From: Micromonospora yasonensis
GTDB taxonomy: Bacteria; Actinomycetota; Actinomycetes; Mycobacteriales; Micromonosporaceae
Assembly: GCF_026013475.1 (NCBI RefSeq)
Contig: NZ_JAPDPH010000051.1
Span: forward strand, 1 to 37,397
Direction: 5' to 3'
Length of the DNA stretch: 37,397 nt
This document shows positions 21,241-29,639 of the stretch, piece after piece. How positions within the stretch are numbered: position 1 is the first letter of the stretch; each line of letters begins with the position of its first letter. The notes under the pieces were generated by a model. That model was not told where the DNA came from and did not search any database. It saw only the letters and a list, made by a program, of their open reading frames with translations. Both the position numbers and the translations under genes were made by a program.

Positions 21241-24200
21241 TCAGGAGGATTCGCGGACCAGGGGGAAGGGCAGGGTTTCGCGGATCGAGCGGCCGGTCAG
21301 GAGCATCACCAGGCGGTCCACGCCGAGTCCGAGGCCGCCGGTGGGCGGCATGGCGTACTCCAACGCGGTGAGGAAGTCCTCGTCGAGCTCCATCGCCTCC
21401 GGGTCACCGCCGGCGGCCTTCAGCGACTGCTCGGTCAGCCGGCGCCGCTGCTCGGTCGGATCGACCAGCTCGGTGTACGCGGTGCCCAGCTCCATCCCGA
21501 AGGCGACCAGGTCCCACCGCTCGGCCAGCCGCGGGTCGCGCCGGTGCTGCCGGGTCAGCGGCGACACGTCGGTCGGGAAGTCCAGGTAGAACGTGGGCAC
21601 CTCGGTGCGCGCCTCGACCAACCGCTCGTACAGCTCCAGCAGCACCGCGCCCCGCTCCCACCGCGGGTCGTACGGCACCCCGGCGGCGTCGCAGAACTTG
21701 CGCAGCGCGGCCACGTCGGTGTCGGCCGTGACCTCCTCGCCCAGGGCGGTGGAGATCGCCTCGTTGACCGTACGGGCCGGCCACTCACCACCGAGGTCGA
21801 CCAGCTCGCCGCCGGGGCGGCGGGCGACCGGCTCGCCGTGCACGGCCACCGCCGCCGCCACGATCAGCTCCCGGGCCAGCGCCCGCATGTCGTGGTAGTC
21901 GGCGTACGCCTGGTACGCCTCCAGCACGGTGAACTCCGGGTTGTGGGTGGCGTCGACGCCCTCGTTGCGGAACGCCCGGCCCAGCTCGTACACCCGCTCG
22001 ACCCCGCCCACGGCCAGCCGCTTCAGGTACAGCTCGGGCGCGATGCGCAGGCTCAGCCGCAGGTCGTACGCGTTGCTGTGGGTGACGAACGGGCGGGCGT
22101 TGGCCCCGCCGTGCACCCGCTGGAGAATCGGCGTCTCCACCTCCAGGAAGCCCCGCCCGACCAGCGCGGAGCGCAGGCTGTGCAGGGCCGCGCCGCGGGC
22201 CCGCAGCAGGTCCCGCGCGTCGGCGTTGATGGCCAGATCGAGGTAGCGCTGCCGGACCCGAGCCTCCGGGTCGGCCAGCCCGTGGTGCTTGTCCGGCAGC
22301 GGATGCAGGCACTTCGCGGTGAGCTGCCAGTCGGCCACCCGCACCGACACCTCGCCGTGCTTCGTCGCGTACACCTCGCCGGTGGCCCCGACGTGGTCGC
22401 CGATGTCCACGGCGGCCCGCCAGCGGTCCAGGTCGTGCTCCAGCATCAGCTGGAGATCGCCGCTGCCGTCCCGCACGGTGGCGAAGAGCACCCGGCCGTG
22501 GTCGCGGACCAGCATCACCCGGCCGGCCACCGCCACGGTCTCCCCGGTTCCGGTGTCCGGGGCCAGTCCGGCGTGCCGCTCCCGCACCGCCGCGCAGCGC
22601 TCCGTCCGCGGGTAGCCCACCGGGTACGGATCGATCCCCTCGGCGCGGAGCCGGTCGAGCTTGGCCAGGCGTACCCGGACCTGCTCCGGCCGCTGCACCG
22701 GGGCGGGCTCGGACGGGACGGCCCGGACCGCCGCGGCGGCCGGCGGCACGTAACCGACGCCGCCGCCGGCCGGCGGCACCCCGTGCAGCGGGGCGGGCCG
22801 GCCGCCGGGCAGGGCCAGGAAGCCCTCGGCGGCCGCCGCCGCGATGCCCACCCGGGCCAGCTCCCGGCGCTCCGCGAAGCACAGGTAGCGCGGCGTCCAG
22901 TGCGGCTGGTACTTGGCGTTGGACAGGTAGAGCGACTCCAGCTGCCACCACCGGGAGAAGAAGAGCAGCAGGCCCCGCCAGAGCCGGATGACCGGGCCGG
23001 CGCCGATCCGGGCGCCCTGCTCGAACACCGAGCGGAACGCCGCGAAGTTCAGCGAGACCCGCTCGACGCCGATCCGGGGGCCGCCCGCCAGCAGCGCCGC
23101 CACCATGAACTCGGTGACGCCGTTCTCGGCGCTCCGGTCCCGGCGCATCAGGTCCAGCGATACCCCGTGCGCGCCCCACGGGCTGAACGACAGCAGGCCG
23201 CACACCCGGCCCTCACCGTCCCGCGCCTCGACCAGCACGCACTCGCCGTCGGCCGGATCGCCGAGCCGGCCCAGCGCCATCGAGAAGCCGCGCTCCTGCT
23301 CGGTGTCCCGCCACGCCGTGGCCAGGCCGGCCAGCCGAGCCAGTTCCTCGGGCGGGATCTCCGCGTGCCGGCGTACCCGGGCGGTGTAGCCGGCCCGCTC
23401 CACCCGGTGCACCGCCTGGCGCACCGGACGCATGTCCCGGCCGTCCAGGTCGAACTCGCGGGTCAGCAGGATCGCCTCGTCGCCCAGCTGGAGCACCTTC
23501 AGCCCGTGCCGGTGGTACGCCCGTGCCCCGGCCTCGCTCGCGCCGAGCACCGCCGGCGTCCAGGCGTACTCGCGGGCCTGGCCGAGCCACGCCTCGATGG
23601 CCGGGCCCCACGCCTCCGGGTCGCCGACCGGGTCGCCGCTGGCCAGGCTGACCCCGTTGACCACCCGGTAGGTGATCACCGCCTTGCCGCTCGGCGAGAA
23701 GATGGCGGCCTTGTCCCGGCGGGTCGCGAAGTAGCCGAGCGAGTCGCGGTCGCCGTACCGGGCGAGCAGTTCGCGGATCCGCTCCTCCTCGTCCGGGTGC
23801 AGCACCGCGTTGGCCCGCTGCGACCGGACCAGGGTGAACAGGCCGGCCACGAAGCTGATCGCGCCGAGCCCGCCGAGCACCAGGTTGACCCAGCCGGGCG
23901 CGTGGCCCTTCCGGGTCAGGTCCAGCGTGATCGCGCCACCGAACACCTTCTCGACCGCGTACCCCAGCCGGTCCGACCAGGTGTGCAGGCTGCCCGGCTC
24001 GATGAGGAGCAGCAGGTAGCCGAGCCCGACGGAGAGCACGGCCAGGCCGAGGAAGACACCCAGGGCCCGGAAGGTACTGCCGCGGCGGACCCGGGCGTAG
24101 AACTCGCGCCGGGCGGCGAGCAGCAGGGCCAGCGCGACGGCGGCGAAGACGATGCCGACCCACACCCCGACCGTCTCCAGAGTGTCGAACAGCCGCTCCC

Positions 24201-24573
24201 CGGCGTCGTCGGTGAGATCATTGCCCCCCACGGTCAGCAGCACCACCCCGGCCAGCAGGCCGACCAGCAGGGTGAGGCTGAAGTACGCGACCAGCACCCA
24301 GTACGCGAGCCGCTTGCGGCGCAGCACCGCCGAGGCGAGGGTGCCGAGGAAGACCGCGTACGCCAGGTTGGCCGGCGCGGGCACCAGCAGCGCGTCGATC
24401 GCCTTCCGGACCGGCTGGAACTCCAGCCGGGCGGCACTGCTCACCGCGGCCAGCGCGCAGACCACCGCGACCACCCAGAGCAGGGTCGCGAACGCCCGCG
24501 GCACCTGGCGTCGCCACCCCCCGCCGGCACGCCGGGCGTCGTTCACCTTCCGTGACGCGGTGCTTGAGGTCAA
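21241..24573 (-). CDS. lysX: Bifunctional lysyl-phosphatidylglycerol synthase / lysyl-tRNA synthetase
   Basis: The product has about 1110 residues, the usual length of actinobacterial LysX. The N-terminal third has seven or so membrane helices; next comes an MprF-like transferase domain (about 240-560, with LDLMRRD and LNFAAFRS); then an OB fold (VAVAGRVMLVRDHGRV) and a class II lysyl-tRNA synthetase domain with motif 2 region YELGRAFRNEGVD, and motif 3 GLGLGVDRLVMLLTG at the end. It charges tRNA-Lys and transfers lysine to phosphatidylglycerol, lowering surface charge and giving resistance to cationic peptides. TTG 24573 is chosen for its GGGAGG site 5 bases upstream; GTG 24587 is an alternative. 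Confidence 0.93.
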   Translation of the reverse strand: MTSSTASRKVNDARRAGGGWRRQVPRAFATLLWVVAVVCALAAVSSAARLEFQPVRKAIDALLVPAPANLAYAVFLGTLASAVLRRKRLAYWVLVAYFSLTLLVGLLAGVVLLTVGGNDLTDDAGERLFDTLETVGVWVGIVFAAVALALLLAARREFYARVRRGSTFRALGVFLGLAVLSVGLGYLLLLIEPGSLHTWSDRLGYAVEKVFGGAITLDLTRKGHAPGWVNLVLGGLGAISFVAGLFTLVRSQRANAVLHPDEEERIRELLARYGDRDSLGYFATRRDKAAIFSPSGKAVITYRVVNGVSLASGDPVGDPEAWGPAIEAWLGQAREYAWTPAVLGASEAGARAYHRHGLKVLQLGDEAILLTREFDLDGRDMRPVRQAVHRVERAGYTARVRRHAEIPPEELARLAGLATAWRDTEQERGFSMALGRLGDPADGECVLVEARDGEGRVCGLLSFSPWGAHGVSLDLMRRDRSAENGVTEFMVAALLAGGPRIGVERVSLNFAAFRSVFEQGARIGAGPVIRLWRGLLLFFSRWWQLESLYLSNAKYQPHWTPRYLCFAERRELARVGIAAAAAEGFLALPGGRPAPLHGVPPAGGGVGYVPPAAAAVRAVPSEPAPVQRPEQVRVRLAKLDRLRAEGIDPYPVGYPRTERCAAVRERHAGLAPDTGTGETVAVAGRVMLVRDHGRVLFATVRDGSGDLQLMLEHDLDRWRAAVDIGDHVGATGEVYATKHGEVSVRVADWQLTAKCLHPLPDKHHGLADPEARVRQRYLDLAINADARDLLRARGAALHSLRSALVGRGFLEVETPILQRVHGGANARPFVTHSNAYDLRLSLRIAPELYLKRLAVGGVERVYELGRAFRNEGVDATHNPEFTVLEAYQAYADYHDMRALARELIVAAAVAVHGEPVARRPGGELVDLGGEWPARTVNEAISTALGEEVTADTDVAALRKFCDAAGVPYDPRWERGAVLLELYERLVEARTEVPTFYLDFPTDVSPLTRQHRRDPRLAERWDLVAFGMELGTAYTELVDPTEQRRRLTEQSLKAAGGDPEAMELDEDFLTALEYAMPPTGGLGLGVDRLVMLLTGRSIRETLPFPLVRESS

Positions 24574-24681
24574 CGCCGCCTCCCTCACTGCCGGTGACCG
24601 ACGCGGGCCGGGCGTCAGGCCGGGCCCATCGTAGTCGCGGGAACCCCGCCGAACCCCCGGTCCTGCCCGTGAAGTCGCTGA

Positions 24682-24786
24682 GAGAAACCTGAGCCTGCGG
24701 AGCTGCTGGACCGGCTGGTCGACCGGGTCCGCCCCGAGCTGTCCCGGCACGGCGACCGCGCCCGCGCTCGATCTCCCCGTGACAGG
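24682..24786 (+). other. Possible gene remnant upstream of the flavoprotein gene
   Basis: The gap of about 220 bases between lysX and the flavoprotein gene contains an open stretch without a start codon, reading ELLDRLVDRVRPELSRHGD. This has the look of the C-terminal helix of a glutamate-cysteine ligase-like (GCS2/YbdK) protein. It is in frame with the following gene but ends in unlike sequence. It may be a decayed gene end or chance; the rest of the gap shows only GC-rich sequence. Confidence 0.25.
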
Positions 24787-24795
24787 ATGGGCTGC

Positions 24796-26178
24796 GTGGC
24801 GGAACAGCTGATCGTCGTCGGCGGGGACGCGGCCGGGATGGCGGCGGCGTCCCAGGCCCGGCGCCGCCGGAACCCCGCCGACCTGGAGATCGTGGTTTTC
24901 GAGCGGGGGCACTTCACCTCCTACTCGGCCTGTGGCATCCCGTACTGGATCAGCGGCCTGGTCCCGGAGCGGGACCAGCTGATCGCCCGCGACCCGGCGA
25001 CCTTCCGCGACACGTTCGACATCGACGTCCGGCTGCGGCACGAGGTCACGGCCATCGACCTGGACCGCCGCGAGGTGGTCGCCCGGGACCTGGCCGGCGG
25101 CGGCACGGTCCGCGCGGGCTTCGACAACCTGGTGTACGCGACCGGCGCGGTGCCGGTGCGGCCCGACTGGGTGCGCGACGACATCGACGGGGTCTTCGGC
25201 ATGCAGACCCTCGACGACGGCACCGCGCTGCTCGACTGGCTGGAACGCGACCCGCGGCCCCGCCACGCGGTGGTGGTCGGCGGCGGCTACATCGGCGTCG
25301 AGATGGCCGAATCGCTGGTCGCCCGCGGGCTCACCGTCAACCTGGTCGAGCAGGCCGACCAGCCCATGTCCACGGTGGACGCGGACATGGCCGAGCTGGT
25401 CGCCGAGGCCATGCGGGGGTTCGGCATCGGCATCCGTACCGACCTGCGGGTCACCGGCCTGGAGGCTCGGGACGGGCGGATCGCCGCGGTGGTCACCGAC
25501 GAGGGGCCGATCCCGGCCGACGTGGTGATCCTGGGTCTCGGCGTACGCCCGAACACCGCGCTCGCCGCGGCGGCCGGCCTGCCGCTCGGACCGACCGGCG
25601 GGATCCGCTGCGACCGGCGGATGCGAGTGCCCGGGGTGCCCGGCGTCTGGACCGCCGGCGACTGCGTGGAGACGCTGCACCGGGTCAGCGGTATGCCGGT
25701 GCACGTGCCGCTCGGCACCCACGCCAACAAGCAGGGCCGGGTCGCCGGGATCAACATCGGCGGCGGGTACGCCACCTTCCCCGGCGTCATCGGCACCGCC
25801 GTGACCCAGGTCTGCGACCTGGAGGTGGGGCGGACCGGCCTGCGCGAGCGGGACGCCACCGCGGCCGGGTTCGAATTCGTCACGGTGCTGGCCGAGTCGA
25901 CCAACCGGGCCGGCTACTACCCCGGCGCCCGGACCATGACGGTCAAGCTGATCGCCGAACGGCCCGGCGGCCGGCTGCTCGGGGCGCAGATCGTCGGCTG
26001 GTCCGAGGCGGCCAAGCGGATCGACGCGCTGGCCGTGGCGCTGTGGAATGGCATGACGGTGGACGAGATGACCGCGCTGGACCTCGGCTACGCCCCGCCG
26101 TTCGCGCCGGTCTGGGATCCGGTGCTGATCGCCGCCCGCAAGGCCGTCGACGCCCTCGCCGGCACCGGCCGCCGGTAA
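24796..26178 (+). CDS. CoA-disulfide reductase-like FAD/NAD(P) oxidoreductase
   Basis: The product has 460 residues. It has an N-terminal FAD motif (LIVVGGDAAGMAAA), the single active-site Cys segment SYSACGIPYWISG (Cys at about residue 46) that marks CoA-disulfide reductase and NADH oxidase/peroxidase relatives, a second dinucleotide motif (VVVGGGYIGVEMAE near 158), the FAD-binding WTAGDCVE near 290 and a C-terminal dimerisation domain. It probably reduces CoA or low-molecular-weight disulfides or polysulfides with NAD(P)H; no rhodanese domain is fused. GTG 24796 lies 7 bases after a -10-like CAGGAT, suggesting a leaderless mRNA; ATG 24787 is the alternative start. Confidence 0.88.
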   Translation: MAEQLIVVGGDAAGMAAASQARRRRNPADLEIVVFERGHFTSYSACGIPYWISGLVPERDQLIARDPATFRDTFDIDVRLRHEVTAIDLDRREVVARDLAGGGTVRAGFDNLVYATGAVPVRPDWVRDDIDGVFGMQTLDDGTALLDWLERDPRPRHAVVVGGGYIGVEMAESLVARGLTVNLVEQADQPMSTVDADMAELVAEAMRGFGIGIRTDLRVTGLEARDGRIAAVVTDEGPIPADVVILGLGVRPNTALAAAAGLPLGPTGGIRCDRRMRVPGVPGVWTAGDCVETLHRVSGMPVHVPLGTHANKQGRVAGINIGGGYATFPGVIGTAVTQVCDLEVGRTGLRERDATAAGFEFVTVLAESTNRAGYYPGARTMTVKLIAERPGGRLLGAQIVGWSEAAKRIDALAVALWNGMTVDEMTALDLGYAPPFAPVWDPVLIAARKAVDALAGTGRR

Positions 26179-26228
26179 GGAAGGGCCCCTTCTTAACGCC
26201 TTTCGCATAGCAGGGGCCCCCTTTTAAC
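26179..26228. repeat. Two GGGGCCCC-type repeat units
   Basis: Directly after the flavoprotein stop are GGAAGGGCCCCTTCTTAAC (26179-26197) and AGGGGCCCCCTTTTAAC (26212-26228). They are direct repeats of the pattern GGGCCCC-pyrimidines-TTAAC, each with a self-complementary core. The pattern recalls the repeat at 18421-18476. The first unit, a hairpin followed by TTCTT, could terminate the flavoprotein transcript. Confidence 0.7.
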
Positions 26229-26311
26229 AACCCGTTCTTGTCGGGGGGCGGGGTTAGCGTGTGCGCGCTGTCGCGTTGCCGGGTCCGGCACTTCCCCTCG
26301 GAGGCATCCCC

Positions 26312-27733
26312 ATGTCACAGGAGACGACCTACCTCGAACTGTCCGAAGTGGACGGTGGAGCGCACAAGTTCTACGAGATCGCGGTGGACGACACCGCGAT
26401 GACCGTGCGCTACGGGCGGATCGGCGACCAGGGCCAGGTGAAGACCAGCACCTTCCCGGACAACGCCCGGGCCCGGGCCGCCGCGGCGAAGAAGATCGGC
26501 GAAAAGATCCGCAAGGGGTACGCCCCGGCGGTGCGCGGCGTACGCCAGAAGCGGGCGGTGTCCCGCCGGCAGATCGTGAGCACCCGCTCCACCGCCCGCA
26601 CCGCCCCGGTCCTCTGGCGCTACCACTCCGGGGCGCCCGCGTTCGGCATCTTCATCGACGGGCAGACCTGCATGGTCGGCAACGAGTACGGCGTGATCAC
26701 CACGCTGGACCACGACGCCCGGGTGCTCAACCAGGTCCGGCTCCCCGACGGGGTGAAGTGCATCGTGGCCGACGACGCCTGGATCTACGCGGGCTGCGAC
26801 GACGGCAACGTCTACGACCTGTCGGGCAAGGTGCCCCGGGTGGCGTACGCGATCGCCCCGGACATCGACATCTACTGGCTGGACATCCACGACGGCGTGC
26901 TCGGCGTCTCCGACCGCGAGGGTGGGATCGCCGCGATCGACCACGAGGACGAGTTCCTCTGGCGCCGGCCGGGGCGGGGCCGGTCCGCCTGGATGGTGCG
27001 CTGCGACACCGACGCGCTCTACCACGGCCACTCCCAGGGGGTCACCGGCTACGACTGGCGGACCGGGCAGGAGCTGTGGCACACCCGGACCGGGGCGGTG
27101 CTCTTCGGCTGGCAGGAGCGCGACACCGTGTTCGCCGGCACCGGCACCCGTGAGGTGGTGCGGCTGCGCAAGGACGGACGGGCCGAGCGGACGTACCGCT
27201 GCGACGCCGCGGTCTTCTCCTGCGCCACCGCCGAGGGCGGCCGGTACGTCTTCGCCGGGGACAGCGCCTCCTCGATCTACTGCTTCGACGAGGCCGGCAA
27301 CCGGCTGTGGAAGCTCGGCACCGGCTGCGGCTCGGCGTACTCGATGCAGTACCACCAGGAGCGGCTCTACGTGGTGACCACCAGTGGCCACCTGGCCTGC
27401 ATCGACGCCAGCGAGCCGGCGATCCGGGCGGCCGAGGCGGGCGACGTGCCCGACGTGGTGGACGTCAAGGCGCCGGCCCGCATGCCCGAGCCGGCCGCCT
27501 GGACATCGGTGGAGGTGACCACCGACGACCGGTCCGGCGTGGTGGTGCAGTGCGTCGAGCAGGGCGGCCGGATGCGCATCCACGTGCTCTCCGACGGCTA
27601 CCACCGCGGCTGGTCGGTGCAGTTTCCCAAGGGCATCCGCGAGCCGGGGGCGCGCTACCTGGTCACCGAGGTCCGGGAGTCCGGGCGGGGCGGCTTCTAC
27701 CGGGCGTACGGCGACATCCGCCGGCTGCGCTGA
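26312..27733 (+). CDS. WGR domain fused to a beta-propeller
   Basis: The product has 473 residues. Residues 1-75 form a WGR domain (YLELSEVDGGAHKFYEI, VRYGRIGDQGQ, ARAAAAKKIGEKIRKGY), a small domain linked to DNA or poly(ADP-ribose) enzymes. After a basic linker (about 76-92), residues 95-390 form repeated strands of a PQQ/WD-type propeller (CMVGNEYGVITTLD, IYAGCDDGNVYDLSG, YVFAGDSASSIYCFDEAGNRLW). The last 85 residues are a separate small domain. No catalytic site is visible; it looks like a nucleic-acid or protein-binding scaffold in the cytoplasm. ATG 26312 has a GGAGG site 7 bases upstream. It stands as a single gene closed by a strong hairpin. Confidence 0.85.
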   Translation: MSQETTYLELSEVDGGAHKFYEIAVDDTAMTVRYGRIGDQGQVKTSTFPDNARARAAAAKKIGEKIRKGYAPAVRGVRQKRAVSRRQIVSTRSTARTAPVLWRYHSGAPAFGIFIDGQTCMVGNEYGVITTLDHDARVLNQVRLPDGVKCIVADDAWIYAGCDDGNVYDLSGKVPRVAYAIAPDIDIYWLDIHDGVLGVSDREGGIAAIDHEDEFLWRRPGRGRSAWMVRCDTDALYHGHSQGVTGYDWRTGQELWHTRTGAVLFGWQERDTVFAGTGTREVVRLRKDGRAERTYRCDAAVFSCATAEGGRYVFAGDSASSIYCFDEAGNRLWKLGTGCGSAYSMQYHQERLYVVTTSGHLACIDASEPAIRAAEAGDVPDVVDVKAPARMPEPAAWTSVEVTTDDRSGVVVQCVEQGGRMRIHVLSDGYHRGWSVQFPKGIREPGARYLVTEVRESGRGGFYRAYGDIRRLR

Positions 27734-27738
27734 GGGCT

Positions 27739-27775
27739 CCGGTCCGGGGGCGGTGCGGGACCGCCCCCGGACCGG
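27739..27775. terminator. 15-bp hairpin between convergent genes
   Basis: CCGGTCCGGGGGCGG (27739-27753) pairs perfectly with 27761-27775 around a 7-base loop. It fills the whole gap between the WGR gene and the convergent propeller gene, so it can serve both. Confidence 0.8.
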
Positions 27776-29032
27776 TCACCGGCAGGTCCAGCGGACCGGC
27801 CGGACGTCCTGGTCGTTGCGCTCGAGCTTCCCGCCGAGCACCCGGCCGTCGTCGCTGAAACTGGTCACCCCGCCCTGCCGCTCGCCGCGCCAGTCGTCCG
27901 GCACGGGCAGCTTCACCGACCTCGTGTCGGTGATCATGCCGGGGACGTCATCGGAGACCCAACCGGCCATCCAGCCCCGACCGTTGCCGGTCCCTGACCA
28001 GAGGACGCCCTTCAGTACGTCCGCCTGCCCGGTCCGCAGGTCGATCCGCACCGGGTACCTGGTTATGCCGTTCCGGGGAACCACCTTGGTGTCGCGTTCG
28101 GCGGTGCCGGTCACCCAGCCACCGGCCAACGACAGGGGCAGGAACCGGTCGGCCTTCCCGCCGGGCACCCGCGGCAACGGCAGCACCTCCGGCCGGGCGG
28201 CGCCCGGACGCCACACCACCGCGCGGGTGGGCTTGTCCGGGTGCCCGTCGGACATCGCGGCCAGGATGGTGCCGTCCTCGTCGATGCCGACGGCCGTGCC
28301 CTCCCACTGCGGGCCGGGCAGCGGCAGGTCGACCGACTGGCTCCGGTATGAGTCCCAGACCACCGGCCGTCGGATCCAGGGTTTCCCGGGAAGCAGATTG
28401 CGGTAGCCGACGATCCGGCCGGCGTCGTTGACGGCCGTCGCACCCCCGGACGTCAACCCGGGCAGACCGATGACCTCACCGTTGCGCACCGCCCACGCCT
28501 GCCACTCGTTGCCGGCCGCTAACGATGAACCCACCGCCAGGCCTGCCCGGTTCACATCCTTCAACTCCTGCATCGAGCCCGGCAGCTCGACCTCCCGGAC
28601 CCGGTCCCCCTCCCAGATCAGCAGGCCGAAATCCATCCGACCCTGCCCCTGCGGGGCCCGACGGCCGACCAGCCACCGGCCGTCCGGGTCACCGCCGGTG
28701 ACCGCGGCCCGTGGATCGCCCGGCACGGGCAGCAGCTCGGCCCTGCACACCCCCTGCCACGGGCCGGTCGGCCGCGGTTCCGGCAACGGCATCGACGGGC
28801 TGGGGCTCGCGGCCGGCGCAGGCGCCGCCCGCCCGTCCCCGTGCAGCGCCGCCGGCAGCGCGGCCACCGCCAGCACGCCCAGCGCAACGGCCCCGGCCGC
28901 CGCCACCCGGCGGTTACGTCGCCGCCGGCGCGCCTCCCGCATCGCCCCCGGCAGGTCGATCCGGGGCGGGCCGGCCGGCTCGTCGTCCAGCCACCGCAGC
29001 CGGTCGGCGACGTGTTCGTCATCGGTCCTCAT
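27776..29032 (-). CDS. Membrane-anchored propeller protein (HAF-like repeats), partner of the ECF sigma factor
   Basis: The product has 418 residues. A cytoplasmic N-terminal part (1-42, acidic then RRRRRNRR) leads to one membrane helix (about 43-63), a Pro/Ser linker (PAPAASPSPS) and an exported domain of about 330 residues with repeats such as TAVNDAGRIVGY, TAVGIDEDGTILA and TSFSDDGRVLGG, the pattern of HAF-type propeller repeats. The gene starts 2 bases after the sigma factor stop, the position where anti-sigma factors are found. The short N-terminal part has no HxxxCxxC zinc motif, so it is not a classical ZAS anti-sigma. A membrane sensor that holds the sigma factor is a reasonable inference. 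Confidence 0.75.
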   Translation of the reverse strand: MRTDDEHVADRLRWLDDEPAGPPRIDLPGAMREARRRRRNRRVAAAGAVALGVLAVAALPAALHGDGRAAPAPAASPSPSMPLPEPRPTGPWQGVCRAELLPVPGDPRAAVTGGDPDGRWLVGRRAPQGQGRMDFGLLIWEGDRVREVELPGSMQELKDVNRAGLAVGSSLAAGNEWQAWAVRNGEVIGLPGLTSGGATAVNDAGRIVGYRNLLPGKPWIRRPVVWDSYRSQSVDLPLPGPQWEGTAVGIDEDGTILAAMSDGHPDKPTRAVVWRPGAARPEVLPLPRVPGGKADRFLPLSLAGGWVTGTAERDTKVVPRNGITRYPVRIDLRTGQADVLKGVLWSGTGNGRGWMAGWVSDDVPGMITDTRSVKLPVPDDWRGERQGGVTSFSDDGRVLGGKLERNDQDVRPVRWTCR

Positions 29033-29034
29033 GA

Positions 29035-29550
29035 TCAACGCTCCTCTCCGGTCCGGCCGGCCAGCTCGCGGTCCCCGAGCAGCCGTCGCATCGCCGCCAG
29101 GCCGTGCGAGGTCTGGCTCTTGACCGTGCCGGCCGAGCAGCCCAACGTCCGGGCCACCTCCTCCACCGGCAGGTCGTGCAGGAAACGCAGCACCAGCACC
29201 GCCCGCTGGCGGGGCGGCACCTGAGCCAGCGCGTCCCGCAGCACGGTGCGGTCCTCGGCGCCCCGGTCCTCGGTGGATCGCACGTCGGGCGGCCCGCCGA
29301 ACAGGTGCACCCGCCACCAGCCGCGCCGCCGGGTGTCCAGGAAGTGCCGGACCAGCACCGTGCGGACGTACGCGTCGAGCTGCTCGACCTCGCCGATCCG
29401 CGCCCAGCGCAGGTAGAGCCGGGTGGCGGTCTCCTGCACCAGGTCGTCGGCCTGGTCGCGGTCGCCGCAGAGTCCGTACGCGAGCCGCCGCAGCGCCGGC
29501 AGGCGCGCGGTGACGTACTCGATGTATTCCTGGTCCGATGCGTCCGGCAT
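29035..29550 (-). CDS. ECF sigma factor (SigE family)
   Basis: The product has 171 residues. Region 2 is at about 8-75 (EYIEYVTARLPALRRLAYGLCGDRDQADDLVQETATRLYLRW split across it) and region 4 at about 112-160 (LPPRQRAVLVLRFLHDLPVEEVARTLGCSAGTVKSQ). There is no extra C-terminal domain. ATG 29550 has an excellent GGAGGT site 6 bases upstream. It should direct RNA polymerase to a small regulon, likely controlled by the membrane protein encoded immediately downstream. I could not identify its own target promoter with confidence in the 90-base gap to the divergent kinase gene. Confidence 0.92.
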   Translation of the reverse strand: MPDASDQEYIEYVTARLPALRRLAYGLCGDRDQADDLVQETATRLYLRWARIGEVEQLDAYVRTVLVRHFLDTRRRGWWRVHLFGGPPDVRSTEDRGAEDRTVLRDALAQVPPRQRAVLVLRFLHDLPVEEVARTLGCSAGTVKSQTSHGLAAMRRLLGDRELAGRTGEER

Positions 29551-29639
29551 CCGGCCACCTCCGTGGGATTCGCTGTTCCAGACGCCAGCGCCCGGGAAAC
29601 GGTTGTACGCGACCGGGAGACAGCGCCGAGGATGGCCGG

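Noticed and set aside
21007..24555. A 1182-codon open frame on the plus strand opposite lysX
   Set aside because: It is antisense to a gene with full domain matches, is dominated by His/Arg/Gly/Pro/Val low-complexity sequence, and arises from rare stop codons in GC-rich DNA.
24574..26208. Extension of the lysX frame through the flavoprotein gene (a 1655-codon frame)
   Set aside because: LysX homology begins near the TTG at 24573, and the extension is antisense to a clear flavoprotein gene.
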